Positions 1 through 8,545 of a DNA stretch of 64,000 nucleotides are shown piece by piece. The stretch comes from Bradyrhizobium sp. WSM1743. GTDB taxonomy: Bacteria > Pseudomonadota > Alphaproteobacteria > Rhizobiales > Xanthobacteraceae. Made by a program: the position numbers and the translations under genes. Below the pieces are notes generated by a model. It did not search any database, was not told the origin of the DNA, and worked only from the letters and a program-made list of their open reading frames with translations. The DNA is taken from the NCBI RefSeq assembly GCF_000473065.1, contig NZ_AXAZ01000014.1, positions 91,966-155,965 of the forward strand. Direction: 5' to 3'. Every line of letters starts with the position of its first letter. Positions within the stretch are counted from its first letter, which is position 1.

Positions 1-671
1 AGCTGATGCTCGAGCGTCACGTCCGGATATTCGCGCTTGTGAACCTGGGTCATGACCTCGTTCCAGAGCACGCCCGACTTCATGACGTTGCGCTTCTCCA
101 TCGACGTCACCTTGTTCTTGCGCTTCCTGGCAAGCTCGAAAGCGACGCGGCCGATGCGCTCGATCTCATAGGTGTCGTAGACCTGGGTATCGATGGCGCG
201 CTTCTGGCCGTTGCCGAGGTCGGTGATGGTCTTGGGCTCGCCGAAATAGACGCCGCCGGTGAGCTCGCGCACGATGACGATGTCGAGGCCCTCGACCGCC
301 TCGCGCTTCAGGCTGGAGGCATCCGCCAGCGCCGGATAGCACACGGCGGGACGCAAATTGGCGAACAGCGCGAGATCCTTGCGCAGGCGGAGCAGGCCGG
401 CTTCGGGGCGCACCTCATAGGGCACCGCATCCCATTTCGGGCCGCCGACCGCGCCGAAGATCACGGCGTCAGCGTCCTTGGCCTTGGCCATGTCGCCCTC
501 GGAGATCGAGACCTTGTGGGCGTCATAGGCCGAGCCGCCGACGAGGCCGGTGTCGGTCTCGAACTTGGCGATCCCGGCCGAATTGAGCCAATCGATCAGC
601 CGCTTCACCTCGCCCATCACCTCGGGGCCGATACCGTCGCCGGGGAGCAGCAGCAATTTGTGGGTCGCCAT
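1..671 (-). CDS. leuB: 3-isopropylmalate dehydrogenase, 5' part
   Basis: NAD-dependent oxidative decarboxylation of 3-isopropylmalate in leucine biosynthesis, a cytosolic homodimer. The minus-strand frame opens at the ATG at 669-671 with MATHKLLLLPGDGIGPEV, the diagnostic N-terminal motif of the isocitrate/isopropylmalate dehydrogenase family. It continues through GAVGGPKWD and the RELTGGVYFGEP segment, which is typical of LeuB rather than of isocitrate dehydrogenase. It stays open to base 1 (about 223 residues), so roughly the C-terminal 40 percent of the usual 355-370 residues lies outside the window. The first base of the window is inside the gene. No leuC or leuD is visible beside it. Confidence 0.95.
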   Translation of the reverse strand, partial: MATHKLLLLPGDGIGPEVMGEVKRLIDWLNSAGIAKFETDTGLVGGSAYDAHKVSISEGDMAKAKDADAVIFGAVGGPKWDAVPYEVRPEAGLLRLRKDLALFANLRPAVCYPALADASSLKREAVEGLDIVIVRELTGGVYFGEPKTITDLGNGQKRAIDTQVYDTYEIERIGRVAFELARKRKNKVTSMEKRNVMKSGVLWNEVMTQVHKREYPDVTLEHQ

Positions 672-697
672 GGTCGATTTCCTTCTTAACTCTGCGT

Positions 698-807
698 CGT
701 CATTCCGGGGCGCGAGCAAGGCGAGCGAACCCGGAATCCATCGGGCCACAGCGCAAGCGGGGAAATGGATTCCGGGTTCGCGCCAAGAGGCGCGCCCCGG
801 AATGACG
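698..807. repeat. Palindromic intergenic repeat, family A (cattccggg type)
   Basis: The outer arms CGTCATTCCGGGGCGCG and CGCGCCCCGGAATGACG are exact inverted repeats. An inner pair (CGAACCCGGAATCCAT / ATGGATTCCGGGTTCG) makes a second stem, so the whole 110 bp can fold as one long hairpin. It lies in the gap upstream of leuB and of the MFS gene. The same family recurs at 11190, 24824, 26756, 34783 and 48621. Confidence 0.85.
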
Positions 808-901
808 GGTGGCCGGAGTGCTAGAGCGGCGTTGCGCGCTTGGCAAGACACCATTGCCGCCTCGCGGCTGTGCAAGACGGGCAGGGCCTGCCACACTGCG
901 C

Positions 902-2116
902 ATGCCGGAGTACCCCTTGCACGCCCCTGACCGTCCACCGAACCCGCATCCTGCGCGGCTGATCCTGACGCTGTCGCTGGCGGCGACGGTCGGGCTCGGC
1001 ATCGGCCGTTTTGCCTATGCGCTGGTGCTGCCCGACATGCGGGAGGACCTCGGCTGGTCCTACTCGGCGGCCGGTTTCATGAACACCATCAACGCTGTCG
1101 GCTACCTCGTGGGCGCGCTTGTGGCATCCAGGCTGATCCAGCGCGTCGGCTGGGCGGCCGCGATCCGCGGCGGAACCCTCGCCTGCGTTGCCGCGCTCGC
1201 CACCTGCGCGCTGTCAGGCAATTTCGTCGCGCTGAGCTTGGCGCGCCTCGTGCTGGGCTTGGGCGCGGCGGCGGGCTTCGTCGCCGGCGGCGCGCTGGCT
1301 GCGACCGTTGCGCAGTCGCGGCCGGAGCGGGCCAATTTCCTGCTGAGCCTGTTCTACGCCGGCCCGGGCATCGGCATTCTCGCCTCGGGACTGATCGCCC
1401 CGTTCACGCTGCAATATTTCGGACCCGGCTCATGGTGGATCGTGTGGTGGGCGCTGACGCTGCTGTCGGTCGCGATGACGATCCCGTTGTTCCTGATCCG
1501 CATCGAGAGCAGTGTCCGCTTCTCGGAAGGCGGTCACGCGTCGTTCGCGATTTTGCCTGTGCTGATTTATCTGGCCGGCTACTTCCTGTTCGGCGCCGGC
1601 TACATCGCCTACATGACCTTCATGATCGCCTATGTGCGCGACGGCGGCGGCGGGGCCGCGGCGCAGGCGGCGTTCTGGAGCCTGATCGGGCTGTCCGCCT
1701 TCGTAACGCCGTGGGCCTGGCGCGGCGTGCTGGCGCTCGACCGCGGCGGGCTCGCCACCGCGATCATCCTCGGCACCAACGCGCTGGGTGCCGCCTTGCC
1801 GATGCTCGGACATTCGCCGGCCTGGCTCGCGGTCTCGGCCGTCGTGTTCGGCGTCGCCTTCTTCGCCGTGGTCGGCTCGACCACCGCCTTCGTGCGCTTC
1901 AACTATCCGCCAGAGGTGTGGCCGACCGCGATCGCGGCGATGACGATCTCGTTCGGCGTCGGCCAGACGCTCGGCCCGATCGTGGTCGGCGCGATCACGG
2001 ATGCGCTGGGGAGCTTGAGCTACGCGCTGAATGTGTCGGCCGTGCTACTGGCGTTGGGGGCGGTGGCGGCGCTATGCCAGCGCAAGGTGGGGCCGGCCAA
2101 ACAACCGGTGCCGTAG
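902..2116 (+). CDS. MFS transporter, YbfB/YjiJ-like
   Basis: Inner-membrane carrier of the major facilitator superfamily; the substrate cannot be read from sequence. The 404-residue protein has about 12 hydrophobic segments. The first (LTLSLAATVGLGIGRFAYAL) carries the GxGRFAY signature of the YbfB/YjiJ subfamily, followed by a PDM motif and YSAAGFMN. The ATG at 902 is chosen because it leaves about 18 polar residues before the first helix. An in-frame ATG at 809 would add about 30 residues coded partly in the preceding repeat. It is monocistronic, and a palindromic repeat follows directly after the stop. Family call is good; function is unknown. Confidence 0.85.
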   Translation: MPEYPLHAPDRPPNPHPARLILTLSLAATVGLGIGRFAYALVLPDMREDLGWSYSAAGFMNTINAVGYLVGALVASRLIQRVGWAAAIRGGTLACVAALATCALSGNFVALSLARLVLGLGAAAGFVAGGALAATVAQSRPERANFLLSLFYAGPGIGILASGLIAPFTLQYFGPGSWWIVWWALTLLSVAMTIPLFLIRIESSVRFSEGGHASFAILPVLIYLAGYFLFGAGYIAYMTFMIAYVRDGGGGAAAQAAFWSLIGLSAFVTPWAWRGVLALDRGGLATAIILGTNALGAALPMLGHSPAWLAVSAVVFGVAFFAVVGSTTAFVRFNYPPEVWPTAIAAMTISFGVGQTLGPIVVGAITDALGSLSYALNVSAVLLALGAVAALCQRKVGPAKQPVP

Positions 2117-2227
2117 GGTGGGTGAGCGCCAGCGTAACCCACCACTTCTGTCACCGCAGAAACCAAAGAGGTGGGTTACGCCTTGCGGACTGCGCTTCGC
2201 GCATCCGCAAAGCCAACCCACCCTACG
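2111..2227. repeat. Palindromic repeat, family E (gtagggtgggt type)
   Basis: CCGTAGGGTGGGT at the left and ACCCACCCTACGG at the right are exact inverted repeats. A second inner pair is built on GTAACCCACC / GGTGGGTTAC. The left arm overlaps the stop codon region of the MFS gene. It sits between two convergent genes, so it could also act as a folding or termination structure, though there is no T-tract. Confidence 0.8.
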
Positions 2228-2236
2228 GCAGCCTCG

Positions 2237-3019
2237 CTAGCTCCCACTAAACGAATTGTACCCCTGGTCTTCCCAATAGCCGCCCTTGTAGTCGTTGGTG
2301 ACTTCCATCGAGACGACGTATTTCGGGTTCTTGAAGCCGAGCTTTGTCGGCACGCGGATCTTCATCGGGAAGCCGTAGGCGCGCGGCAAAATCTCGTTCG
2401 CATATTTGAACGTCATCTGGGTCTGCGGATGCAGCGCGCTGCGCATGTCGAGCGGCGAGTTGTAGCCGTCCTTGTCGGCACACTGGAACCAGACGTACTT
2501 GGCGCGGGTGTCGGCGCCGATCAGTTTTAAGAAATCGCGCAAGGGCGTGCCGGTCCAGCTGCCGATCGCGCTCCAGCCCTCGACGCAGATGTGGCGGGTG
2601 ATCTGCGTGACCTGCGGCAATTGATAGAGTTCGTCCAGCGTCCAGGACTTCTTGTTGTCGACGAGGCCGCGCACCTCGAGCTTCCAGTCTTTGCCATCGA
2701 TATCGGGCGCGTCGTCGAGATCGTAATAGGCGTTGAACGGGAACGGCTTCGTGATCGCGCTTTCGGGGAAGGTCGGCGCCAGCGCATCGGGATTGAAGAT
2801 GAAGGCCTGCACCGCGTCGTTGAATTTCGAGACCTGCTTCAGCATCTCCTCGGCCGAAGAGGAATCGACGACGTCGCAGCCGGTGAGCAGCGTCAGCGCG
2901 CCGAGGCTGGCGCCGCCCGCGATGAAGCGGCGGCGGGTCACGTCGGGCATCGTCTTGATGGAGTCCTTGATCAAGAGGCGTTTGTCGACGCCGGGGATCA
3001 GGAATGAGCGCTTGGCCAT
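2237..3019 (-). CDS. Periplasmic molybdopterin-dependent oxidoreductase (YedY/MsrP-like)
   Basis: Sulfite-oxidase-fold molybdoenzyme, probably reducing an oxidised substrate (methionine sulfoxide in E. coli MsrP) in the periplasm. The 260-residue protein starts with a cytoplasmic stretch, then a twin-arginine motif TRRRF at 28-32 followed by a hydrophobic segment ending in LTGC (Cys48), which looks like a lipobox. The molybdenum ligand Cys145 lies in RHICVEGW, the family motif. The ATG at 3019 has a good Shine-Dalgarno (AAGGGAG) and lies 11 bp after the cytochrome b gene, so the two form one operon with the haem protein as electron donor. It differs from classical MsrP in length and in the lipobox; the substrate is not predictable. 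Confidence 0.85.
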   Translation of the reverse strand: MAKRSFLIPGVDKRLLIKDSIKTMPDVTRRRFIAGGASLGALTLLTGCDVVDSSSAEEMLKQVSKFNDAVQAFIFNPDALAPTFPESAITKPFPFNAYYDLDDAPDIDGKDWKLEVRGLVDNKKSWTLDELYQLPQVTQITRHICVEGWSAIGSWTGTPLRDFLKLIGADTRAKYVWFQCADKDGYNSPLDMRSALHPQTQMTFKYANEILPRAYGFPMKIRVPTKLGFKNPKYVVSMEVTNDYKGGYWEDQGYNSFSGS

Positions 3020-3030
3020 GACTTACTCCC

Positions 3031-3660
3031 TTAACGCCCGATGATCATCGCGCGCAGGCTCTTCGGGACCAGCAACGCGAGCAGGACGTGGATGACGAGG
3101 AAGGCGCAGATCGCGGCCATGCAGAAGAAGTGGACGTAGCGCGCGGTCGGATAGTCGCCGAACAGCATCACCAAATAATAGAGCTGCACCGGCTTCCACA
3201 GTCCGAGGCCGGAGAGCACGATCAGCACGCCGACGACGATGATGCCGGCATAGAGCAGGCGCTGCACGTAATTGTAGACGGTGAGATCGTCATGGCCGAG
3301 CTTGAAAGTCAGGGCGGCCCTGACATCGTGAAGCACGCCCGATGGCGTGATCGGCAGCAGCTTCTTGCGGAAACGGCCGGTGGCAAGGCCGGTGACGAGA
3401 TAAGCGAGGCCGTTGATCATCAAGAGCCACATCGCGGCGAAGTGCCAGAGCAGGCCGCCGCCGAGCCAGCCGCCGAGCGTGTACTCGCGCGGGAAACTGA
3501 AGCCGAACAGCGGCGAGGCGTTGTAGATCTGCCAGCCCGACAGGATCATCAGGATCATGGCGAGGGCGTTGATCCAGTGCATGACCCGCACCCAGGCCGG
3601 CTGGATCACTTTGGCCGGGGTGGCCCTGACCTGCTCGTCGGTGACTGTGAGGCTCGCCAT
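3031..3660 (-). CDS. Membrane cytochrome b561-type subunit
   Basis: Integral-membrane haem b protein expected to pass quinol electrons to the molybdoenzyme encoded 11 bp downstream. The 209 residues contain an N-terminal cytoplasmic stretch, then about four helices with histidines in RVMHWINAL, LLWHFAAM, VHFFC and LVIHVLLALL suited to ligate two haems. This is the plan of the cytochrome b561/Ni-hydrogenase b-type family rather than the smaller MsrQ. The start at 3660 (MASLTV) is preferred over one 11 codons upstream because AGGACGG precedes it and the homologous region starts there. Promoter probably lies in the 180 bp gap up to the fasciclin gene terminator. Confidence 0.85.
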   Translation of the reverse strand: MASLTVTDEQVRATPAKVIQPAWVRVMHWINALAMILMILSGWQIYNASPLFGFSFPREYTLGGWLGGGLLWHFAAMWLLMINGLAYLVTGLATGRFRKKLLPITPSGVLHDVRAALTFKLGHDDLTVYNYVQRLLYAGIIVVGVLIVLSGLGLWKPVQLYYLVMLFGDYPTARYVHFFCMAAICAFLVIHVLLALLVPKSLRAMIIGR

Positions 3661-3767
3661 GGTGGTTCCGTCCTGAAGGTCGCGTGACAACAATTATACG
3701 CCGTTGCGTCCGCTTTCGTTACGCCCTGTCAGCCATCGAATCGATGCCGTGAGGCTATTGCGGTCAC

Positions 3768-3797
3768 AAAAAAGCGAGCCGGGGGCCCCCGGCTCGC
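3768..3797 (-). terminator. Rho-independent terminator after the fasciclin gene
   Basis: A perfect 12-bp inverted repeat GCGAGCCGGGGG / CCCCCGGCTCGC at 3774-3797 is followed on the minus strand by six T (A-tract at 3768-3773). It lies about 45 bp past the stop of the minus-strand fasciclin gene. Confidence 0.85.
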
Positions 3798-3843
3798 CGT
3801 CTCAAAGCGCCCTGTTCGGGGGATGAAACAGGGGCACGCGGTG

Positions 3844-4398
3844 TTACGTCGCCGGCATCAGCACGGTGTCGACCACATGGATGACGCCGTTCGACTGGTT
3901 GACGTTGGAGATCGTCACCATGGAGGTGCCGCCCTTGGCATCGACGATCCAGGTCTTGCCGTCCATCTTCTTCACGGTCAGTTCCTCGCCCTCCGCTGTC
4001 TTCAGCTTCTTGCCGTCGGTGAGATCGGAGGCTTCGAGCTTGCCGGGCACGACGTGGTAGGTGAGGATCTTGGTCAGCGTGGCCTTGTTCTCGGGCTTGA
4101 CCAGATTGTCGACGGTGCCGGCCGGCAGCTTGCCGAAGGCGGCGTTGGTCGGCGCGAACACCGTGAACGGGCCCTTGCTCTCCAGCGTCGGCACCAGGCC
4201 CGCCGCCTTCACCGCCGCCACCAGCGTGGTGTGATCCTTCGAGTTGACCGCGTTCTGAACGATGTTCTTGGACGGGAACATCGCGGCGCCGCCGACCATG
4301 ACGGTCTTCTCCTCGGCGCGCACAGGCGCGACCACGGTCGCGGTGATGGCGAGGGCACTGAAGGCGGCGGCAGCGAGATAGGCAATGCGCTTCGACAT
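3844..4398 (-). CDS. Secreted fasciclin (FAS1) domain protein
   Basis: Exported single-domain FAS1 protein. The first 28 residues are a Sec signal peptide with a cut expected after PVRA. The mature part contains the FAS1 landmarks: HTTLVAAVKAAGL, GPFTVFAPTNAAFGKL, LTYHVVPGKL and a closing SNGVIHVVDTVLMP, together one complete domain of about 135 residues. Such proteins are often adhesins or cell-surface proteins; a Nex18-like symbiotic role is known for a rhizobial relative, but nothing here proves that. The start at 4398 has GGGAGACTTTCC just upstream. It is monocistronic and ends at a strong terminator. Confidence 0.9.
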   Translation of the reverse strand: MSKRIAYLAAAAFSALAITATVVAPVRAEEKTVMVGGAAMFPSKNIVQNAVNSKDHTTLVAAVKAAGLVPTLESKGPFTVFAPTNAAFGKLPAGTVDNLVKPENKATLTKILTYHVVPGKLEASDLTDGKKLKTAEGEELTVKKMDGKTWIVDAKGGTSMVTISNVNQSNGVIHVVDTVLMPAT

Positions 4399-4610
4399 GG
4401 AAAGTCTCCCGATTGAATTGTGACCGGCGGGGCCGGTGTTGAGTTGGGCAACAACGGCGGCTGCGACAGTGTGAAGTGATGCAGCAGTGCCGTCGTTGGA
4501 CCGAACTACGGGACGGTTTGCGATGCGGTTTCGGGGAAAAATTCTTTGTGATGCGTGAAACTATAGGCGCGGATGTTCGTGGGGTGGATGCGCGATCCAC
4601 ATACTCCGCC

Positions 4611-4646
4611 GTCGTCCCGGACAAGCGAAGCGCTGATCCGGGACAA
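4611..4646. repeat. Short palindrome (cgtcccggacaag type)
   Basis: GTCCCGGACAAGCG followed by CGCTGATCCGGGAC forms an imperfect hairpin. The same arm sequence opens the longer repeat at 16428, so this is probably a short or eroded copy. It lies in the 279 bp gap between the fasciclin and SDR genes, where nothing else is evident. Confidence 0.6.
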
Positions 4647-4677
4647 CGAGCGGAGATTGCGGCGTGCTCTACGCGCC

Positions 4678-5439
4678 TCAATCCCTGTTGTTCGGCGTCT
4701 GAATGAATCCGCGATTATGCGTGGGGCTGATCAGCAGCTCGTTGATGCAGACGCGCGGCGGCATGCTGGCGATGAAGGCGATGGTGCGGCCGAGGTCTTC
4801 GGGTTGCAGCATCTTGGCCTGCTCCGCTTCGCTCGGCACCACGGGACGCAGCTTCAGGATCGGGGTGGCGACTTCGCCCGGCATCAGGCAGCAGGCGCGC
4901 AGGCCGTTGACGCATTCGTCCATGTTGAAGGAATGGGTCAGCGCCAGCACCGCGTGCTTGGTCGTGGTGTAGGCCGGGCCCGGCATCTTCGAGACGTGGC
5001 GCCCGGCCCAGGACGAGACGTTGATGATCGAGCCATCTTGCTGCTTGCGCATCGTCGGCAGCACCGCGCGCATGCAATAGAGCACGCCGTTGAGATTGAC
5101 CTGGACCAGCTTGTCCCAGCCCTCCAGTTCCATGTCCTTCCAGCTGCGCTTGGGAACATTGATGCCGGCATTGTTGACGAGGAGGTCGATGCGGCCGTGC
5201 CTGGCGACGATCTGATCGGCCGCCTTCTGGGCCTCTGCGGCGTCGGCCACGTCGAGTGCAATGGCCTCGGCCGCTCCGCCCGCGTTACTGATCCTAGCAA
5301 TCACCGTATCCAGGGCGTCCTTGCGCCGCCCGGATACCACCACCGTCCAGCCGTCGGCAGCTAACGCCTCGGCGCCAGCCTCCCCGATCCCGCTGCCGCC
5401 GCCCGTGACCCAGGCCACGCGTTTCCCGTTTCTTGTCAT
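4678..5439 (-). CDS. Short-chain dehydrogenase/reductase (classical SDR)
   Basis: NAD(P)-dependent oxidoreductase of unknown substrate. The 253-residue protein has the cofactor motif TGGGSGIG near residue 13, NNAG at the end of beta 4, catalytic Ser in NVSSWAG and the YTTTK (YxxxK) pair. The C-terminus ends in an INELLISPTHNRG segment. The start at 5439 (MTRNGKRVAW) places the Rossmann fold at the usual distance; upstream in-frame codons extend into the matB promoter region. It is transcribed divergently from matB, 87 bp apart, which hints at shared control. Arg/basic residues after beta 2 (SGRRKD) suggest NADP preference. Confidence 0.9.
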   Translation of the reverse strand: MTRNGKRVAWVTGGGSGIGEAGAEALAADGWTVVVSGRRKDALDTVIARISNAGGAAEAIALDVADAAEAQKAADQIVARHGRIDLLVNNAGINVPKRSWKDMELEGWDKLVQVNLNGVLYCMRAVLPTMRKQQDGSIINVSSWAGRHVSKMPGPAYTTTKHAVLALTHSFNMDECVNGLRACCLMPGEVATPILKLRPVVPSEAEQAKMLQPEDLGRTIAFIASMPPRVCINELLISPTHNRGFIQTPNNRD

Positions 5440-5526
5440 GCCAACTGTCTCCGTTGCTTCATCGGGGCGGTTTTTGCTAATCCAGCCCTCGGTTTTTGAC
5501 CGGCCTTCGCCGGCGAGGAATGTTGC

Positions 5527-7056
5527 ATGAACCAAGCTGCCAACGCCAACCTGTTTTCCCGCCTGTTCGACGGCGTGAACGATCCCAAACGGCTTGCGAT
5601 CGAGACGCATGATGGCGCCCATATCAGCTATGGCGATCTGATCGCGCGCGCCGGGCAAATGGCGAACGTGCTGGTCGCGCGCGGCGTGAAGCCTGGGGAC
5701 CGCGTCGCCGTGCAGGTCGAGAAATCCGTCGCCAATATCGTGCTGTATCTCGCCACGGTGCGGGCCGGCGCGGTCTATCTGCCGCTCAACACCGCCTACA
5801 CGCTGAACGAGCTCGACTACTTCATCGGCGATGCCGAGCCGTCGCTGGTGATCTGCGATCCCTCGAAGGCGGACGGGCTCGCGCCGATCGCCGCCAAGGT
5901 GAAAGCCAAGGTCGAGACGCTCGGGCCCGATGGCAAGGGCTCACTGACCGAGGCCGCTGACAAGGCGAGCAGCGAGTTCACGACCGTGCCCCGCGCGAAT
6001 GACGATCTCGCCGCGATCCTCTACACGTCGGGCACCACCGGCCGCTCCAAGGGCGCGATGCTGACACACGACAATCTCGCATCAAACTCGCTCTCGCTCG
6101 TCGGCTACTGGCGCTTCACCGACAAGGACGTGTTGATCCACGCGCTGCCGATCTACCACACGCACGGCCTGTTCGTGGCGACCAACGTGACGCTGTTCGC
6201 CCGCGCCTCGATGATCTTCCTGCCCAAGCTCGATCCGGACCTGATCATCAAGCTGATGGCGCGCGCCACGGTGCTGATGGGCGTGCCGACGTTCTATACG
6301 CGCTTGCTGCAAAATCCGGCGCTGTCGCGCGAGACCACAAAACATATGCGGCTGTTCATCTCGGGCTCGGCGCCGCTGCTCGCCGAGACCCATCGCGAAT
6401 GGTCGGCGCGCACGGGCCATGCCGTGCTCGAGCGCTACGGCATGACCGAAACCAACATGAACACGTCGAACCCCTACGACGGCGAGCGCGTGCCCGGCGC
6501 GGTCGGCTTCCCGCTGCCTGGCGTCTCCCTCCGCGTCACCGATCCCGAGACCGGCAAGGAATTGCCGCGCGAAGAGATCGGCATGATCGAGGTGAAGGGC
6601 CCGAACGTCTTCAAGGGCTACTGGCGCATGCCGGAGAAGACCAAGGCTGAATTCCGCGACGACGGCTTCTTCATCACCGGCGATCTCGGCAAGATCGACG
6701 CCAAGGGGTACGTCCACATTCTCGGCCGCGGCAAGGATCTCGTGATCTCCGGCGGCTTCAACGTGTACCCGAAGGAAATCGAGAGCGAGATCGACGCCAT
6801 GCCGGGCGTAGTGGAGTCCGCCGTGATCGGCGTGCCGCATGCCGATTTCGGCGAAGGCGTCACGGCGGTGCTGGTCTGCAACAAGGGTGCCGACGTCAGC
6901 GAAGCCTCGGTGCTGAAGGCGCTCGACGGGCGCCTGGCAAAATTCAAGATGCCCAAGCGCGTCTTCGTCGTCGACGAGCTGCCGCGCAACACCATGGGCA
7001 AGGTGCAGAAGAACGTGCTGCGGGATACGTACAAGGATATTTACGCGAAGAAGTGA
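5527..7056 (+). CDS. matB: Malonyl-CoA synthetase
   Basis: ATP-dependent ligation of malonate to CoA, a cytosolic ANL-superfamily adenylating enzyme. The 509 residues show the P-loop-like YTSGTTGRSKGAM, the A5 motif YGMTETNMNTSNPYDGE characteristic of rhizobial/Rhodopseudomonas MatB, the hinge GRGKDLVISGG and the A10 lysine in PRNTMGKVQ. The match to MatB (rather than to general fatty acyl-CoA ligases) rests on ETNMNTSNPYDG and the RVPGAVGFPLPG segment. It uses the ATG at 5527. No matA (malonyl-CoA decarboxylase) or matC carrier lies next to it, although the TauE/SafE carrier gene follows on the opposite strand. Confidence 0.95.
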   Translation: MNQAANANLFSRLFDGVNDPKRLAIETHDGAHISYGDLIARAGQMANVLVARGVKPGDRVAVQVEKSVANIVLYLATVRAGAVYLPLNTAYTLNELDYFIGDAEPSLVICDPSKADGLAPIAAKVKAKVETLGPDGKGSLTEAADKASSEFTTVPRANDDLAAILYTSGTTGRSKGAMLTHDNLASNSLSLVGYWRFTDKDVLIHALPIYHTHGLFVATNVTLFARASMIFLPKLDPDLIIKLMARATVLMGVPTFYTRLLQNPALSRETTKHMRLFISGSAPLLAETHREWSARTGHAVLERYGMTETNMNTSNPYDGERVPGAVGFPLPGVSLRVTDPETGKELPREEIGMIEVKGPNVFKGYWRMPEKTKAEFRDDGFFITGDLGKIDAKGYVHILGRGKDLVISGGFNVYPKEIESEIDAMPGVVESAVIGVPHADFGEGVTAVLVCNKGADVSEASVLKALDGRLAKFKMPKRVFVVDELPRNTMGKVQKNVLRDTYKDIYAKK

Positions 7057-7075
7057 GGGGATTCGGCTCTTTCCC

Positions 7076-7163
7076 CGTCATTGCGAGGAGCCCTTGCGAC
7101 GAAGCAATCCAGACTGCCCGCCGCCGAAAGATTCTGGATTGCTTCGCGGCGCTCGCAATGACG
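7076..7163. repeat. Palindromic repeat, family B (cattgcgag type)
   Basis: Outer arms CGTCATTGCGAGGAGC / GCGCTCGCAATGACG and inner arms GAAGCAATCCAGA / TCTGGATTGCTTC form a long hairpin between the convergent matB and TauE/SafE genes. Other copies of this family are at 25428, 28565 and 54157. Confidence 0.85.
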
Positions 7164-7174
7164 GAGTTCTACGG

Positions 7175-8035
7175 CTACTGCCCGCCTACCAGGCTCATCA
7201 CAAACCGGCTGCCAACGATGAACAGATAGCAGCCGAACGCGACTTCCAGCGTCCGCTTCGACATCGCATGCGCGGCCTTCACCCCAAGCGGTGCCGTGAC
7301 GAGGCTCATCGGCATCACCAGCACGGCGCCGATCAGCGAGACGTAGCCGAGCGCGAACGGGATTTGCAGCGCGGCGACGGCCGGATAAGTCGTCGCCGCG
7401 GGCCAGCCGGCATAGATGTAACCGAGCGCGCCGGGGATCGAGATCAGCACCGCGAGTGCCGACGAGGTCGCGACCGCCTGGTGGATCGGACGGCTGTAGA
7501 AGGTCATCAACAGATTCGAGAACAGGCCGCCGCCGATGCCCATCAGCGTCGAGAGTATTCCGACGCAAAAGCCGTAGACGCGCATCAACGGGCCCTTCGG
7601 CAGATTATCGCCGAGCTTCCAGGTCTCGCGCGCGAAGATGAGCCGGACCGCGGCGGACCAGGCGACACAGACGAACACGATCTTGAACAGCCGCTCCGGC
7701 GCGTAGCGCGCGACCACGCTGCCGGCGACGACGCCGATCAGGATCGGCAGCCACCATGCGCGCAGGATGCTCATATCAACGGCGCCGCGCTTGTAGTGGG
7801 CCTGGAACGAACGGATCGAGGTCGGGATGATCACCGCGAGCGAGGTGCCGACGCAGAGCGGCATGCGCACCTCGAGCGGCACGCCGGCGATGCGGAAGCA
7901 TTCGTAGAACACCGGCACGAGAATAGCGCCGCCGCCGATGCCGAACACGCCGGCCAGGAATCCGGAAAGTGCGCCGGTTGCGATCAGCAGCAGCGCGAGC
8001 TCGATGATCTCCCTGATATCAAGACCCGCAATCAC
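7175..8035 (-). CDS. TauE/SafE (TSUP) family membrane transporter
   Basis: Inner-membrane carrier of the TSUP family (sulfite, sulfonate or other organic anion export). It has about eight hydrophobic helices and the two-fold family repeat GVFGIGGGAILVP and GIGGGLFSNLL. The GTG at 8033-8035 gives 286 residues beginning just before helix 1 and is preferred on length. In-frame ATG codons at 8164 and 8194 would add up to 53 residues rich in Arg and Pro with no family resemblance, so the start is uncertain. Gene context does not show the substrate. Confidence 0.85.
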   Translation of the reverse strand: MIAGLDIREIIELALLLIATGALSGFLAGVFGIGGGAILVPVFYECFRIAGVPLEVRMPLCVGTSLAVIIPTSIRSFQAHYKRGAVDMSILRAWWLPILIGVVAGSVVARYAPERLFKIVFVCVAWSAAVRLIFARETWKLGDNLPKGPLMRVYGFCVGILSTLMGIGGGLFSNLLMTFYSRPIHQAVATSSALAVLISIPGALGYIYAGWPAATTYPAVAALQIPFALGYVSLIGAVLVMPMSLVTAPLGVKAAHAMSKRTLEVAFGCYLFIVGSRFVMSLVGGQ

Positions 8036-8545
8036 CCCTGACCTGCTCCGGCGGCGCGCCCGAATCGTCCGCTCGGATTCGGCCGCAGGTCCAGCTGTAG
8101 GGGATCTGATTTGCCCGGTCGACACGTCGCGCCCGCGGTCGGGGGTGGGATGCAGGTCGCGCATATCCGCCATGGCGCGGAGATCGGTGCACATGGCGGA
8201 AACCGAAGATGGCTTGTGGTTTGCCTAAGCGGCGTCCGGCGTCATGACGTGGCTGGCTCGAGCGACATTCGAACCGCCGGCGCTTAGAGGCGTTCCAATA
8301 GTGATTTCAATGCGCCTTGGCCGGCCCGCAAGAGATGAATCAATGCTCGATTGTTTGCTGGCGGACCGGCGGCCTGGTATACCAAGGCCCTGATTGGCCT
8401 TGGTTCATCAAGGCCATAGAGCTGAACCCACGTTCGATTTATGGCCATTTGGTGATTGCGCAGGCGAAATCGACTCCGTAAATAGAGCCGACCTTTCGCG
8501 ATCCCCGCGCGCGCCCTCAAGGGCCGCCATACAACATCAAAGCCC
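8036..8545. other. Intergenic region upstream of sdhC and of the TSUP gene
   Basis: A 510 bp gap holding the upstream regions of two divergent transcription units. No convincing reading frame is present: the minus-strand frame at 8284-8583 has no RBS or recognisable content. The only structured element I see is the inverted repeat at 8382-8403. The region is the likely place for the sdh promoter and leader. Confidence 0.6.
8382..8403. promoter_or_regulatory. Inverted repeat in the sdh leader region
   Basis: CCAAGGCC, six bases, GGCCTTGG: a perfect 8-bp inverted repeat about 140 bp before sdhC. It could be an operator for a dimeric regulator or an RNA hairpin. A partial third copy (ATCAAGGCCAT) follows at about 8407. 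Confidence 0.4.

Noticed and set aside
698..807. Palindromic repeats considered as intrinsic terminators
   Set aside because: They lack T-tracts and occur both upstream and downstream of genes, so they are called repeats.
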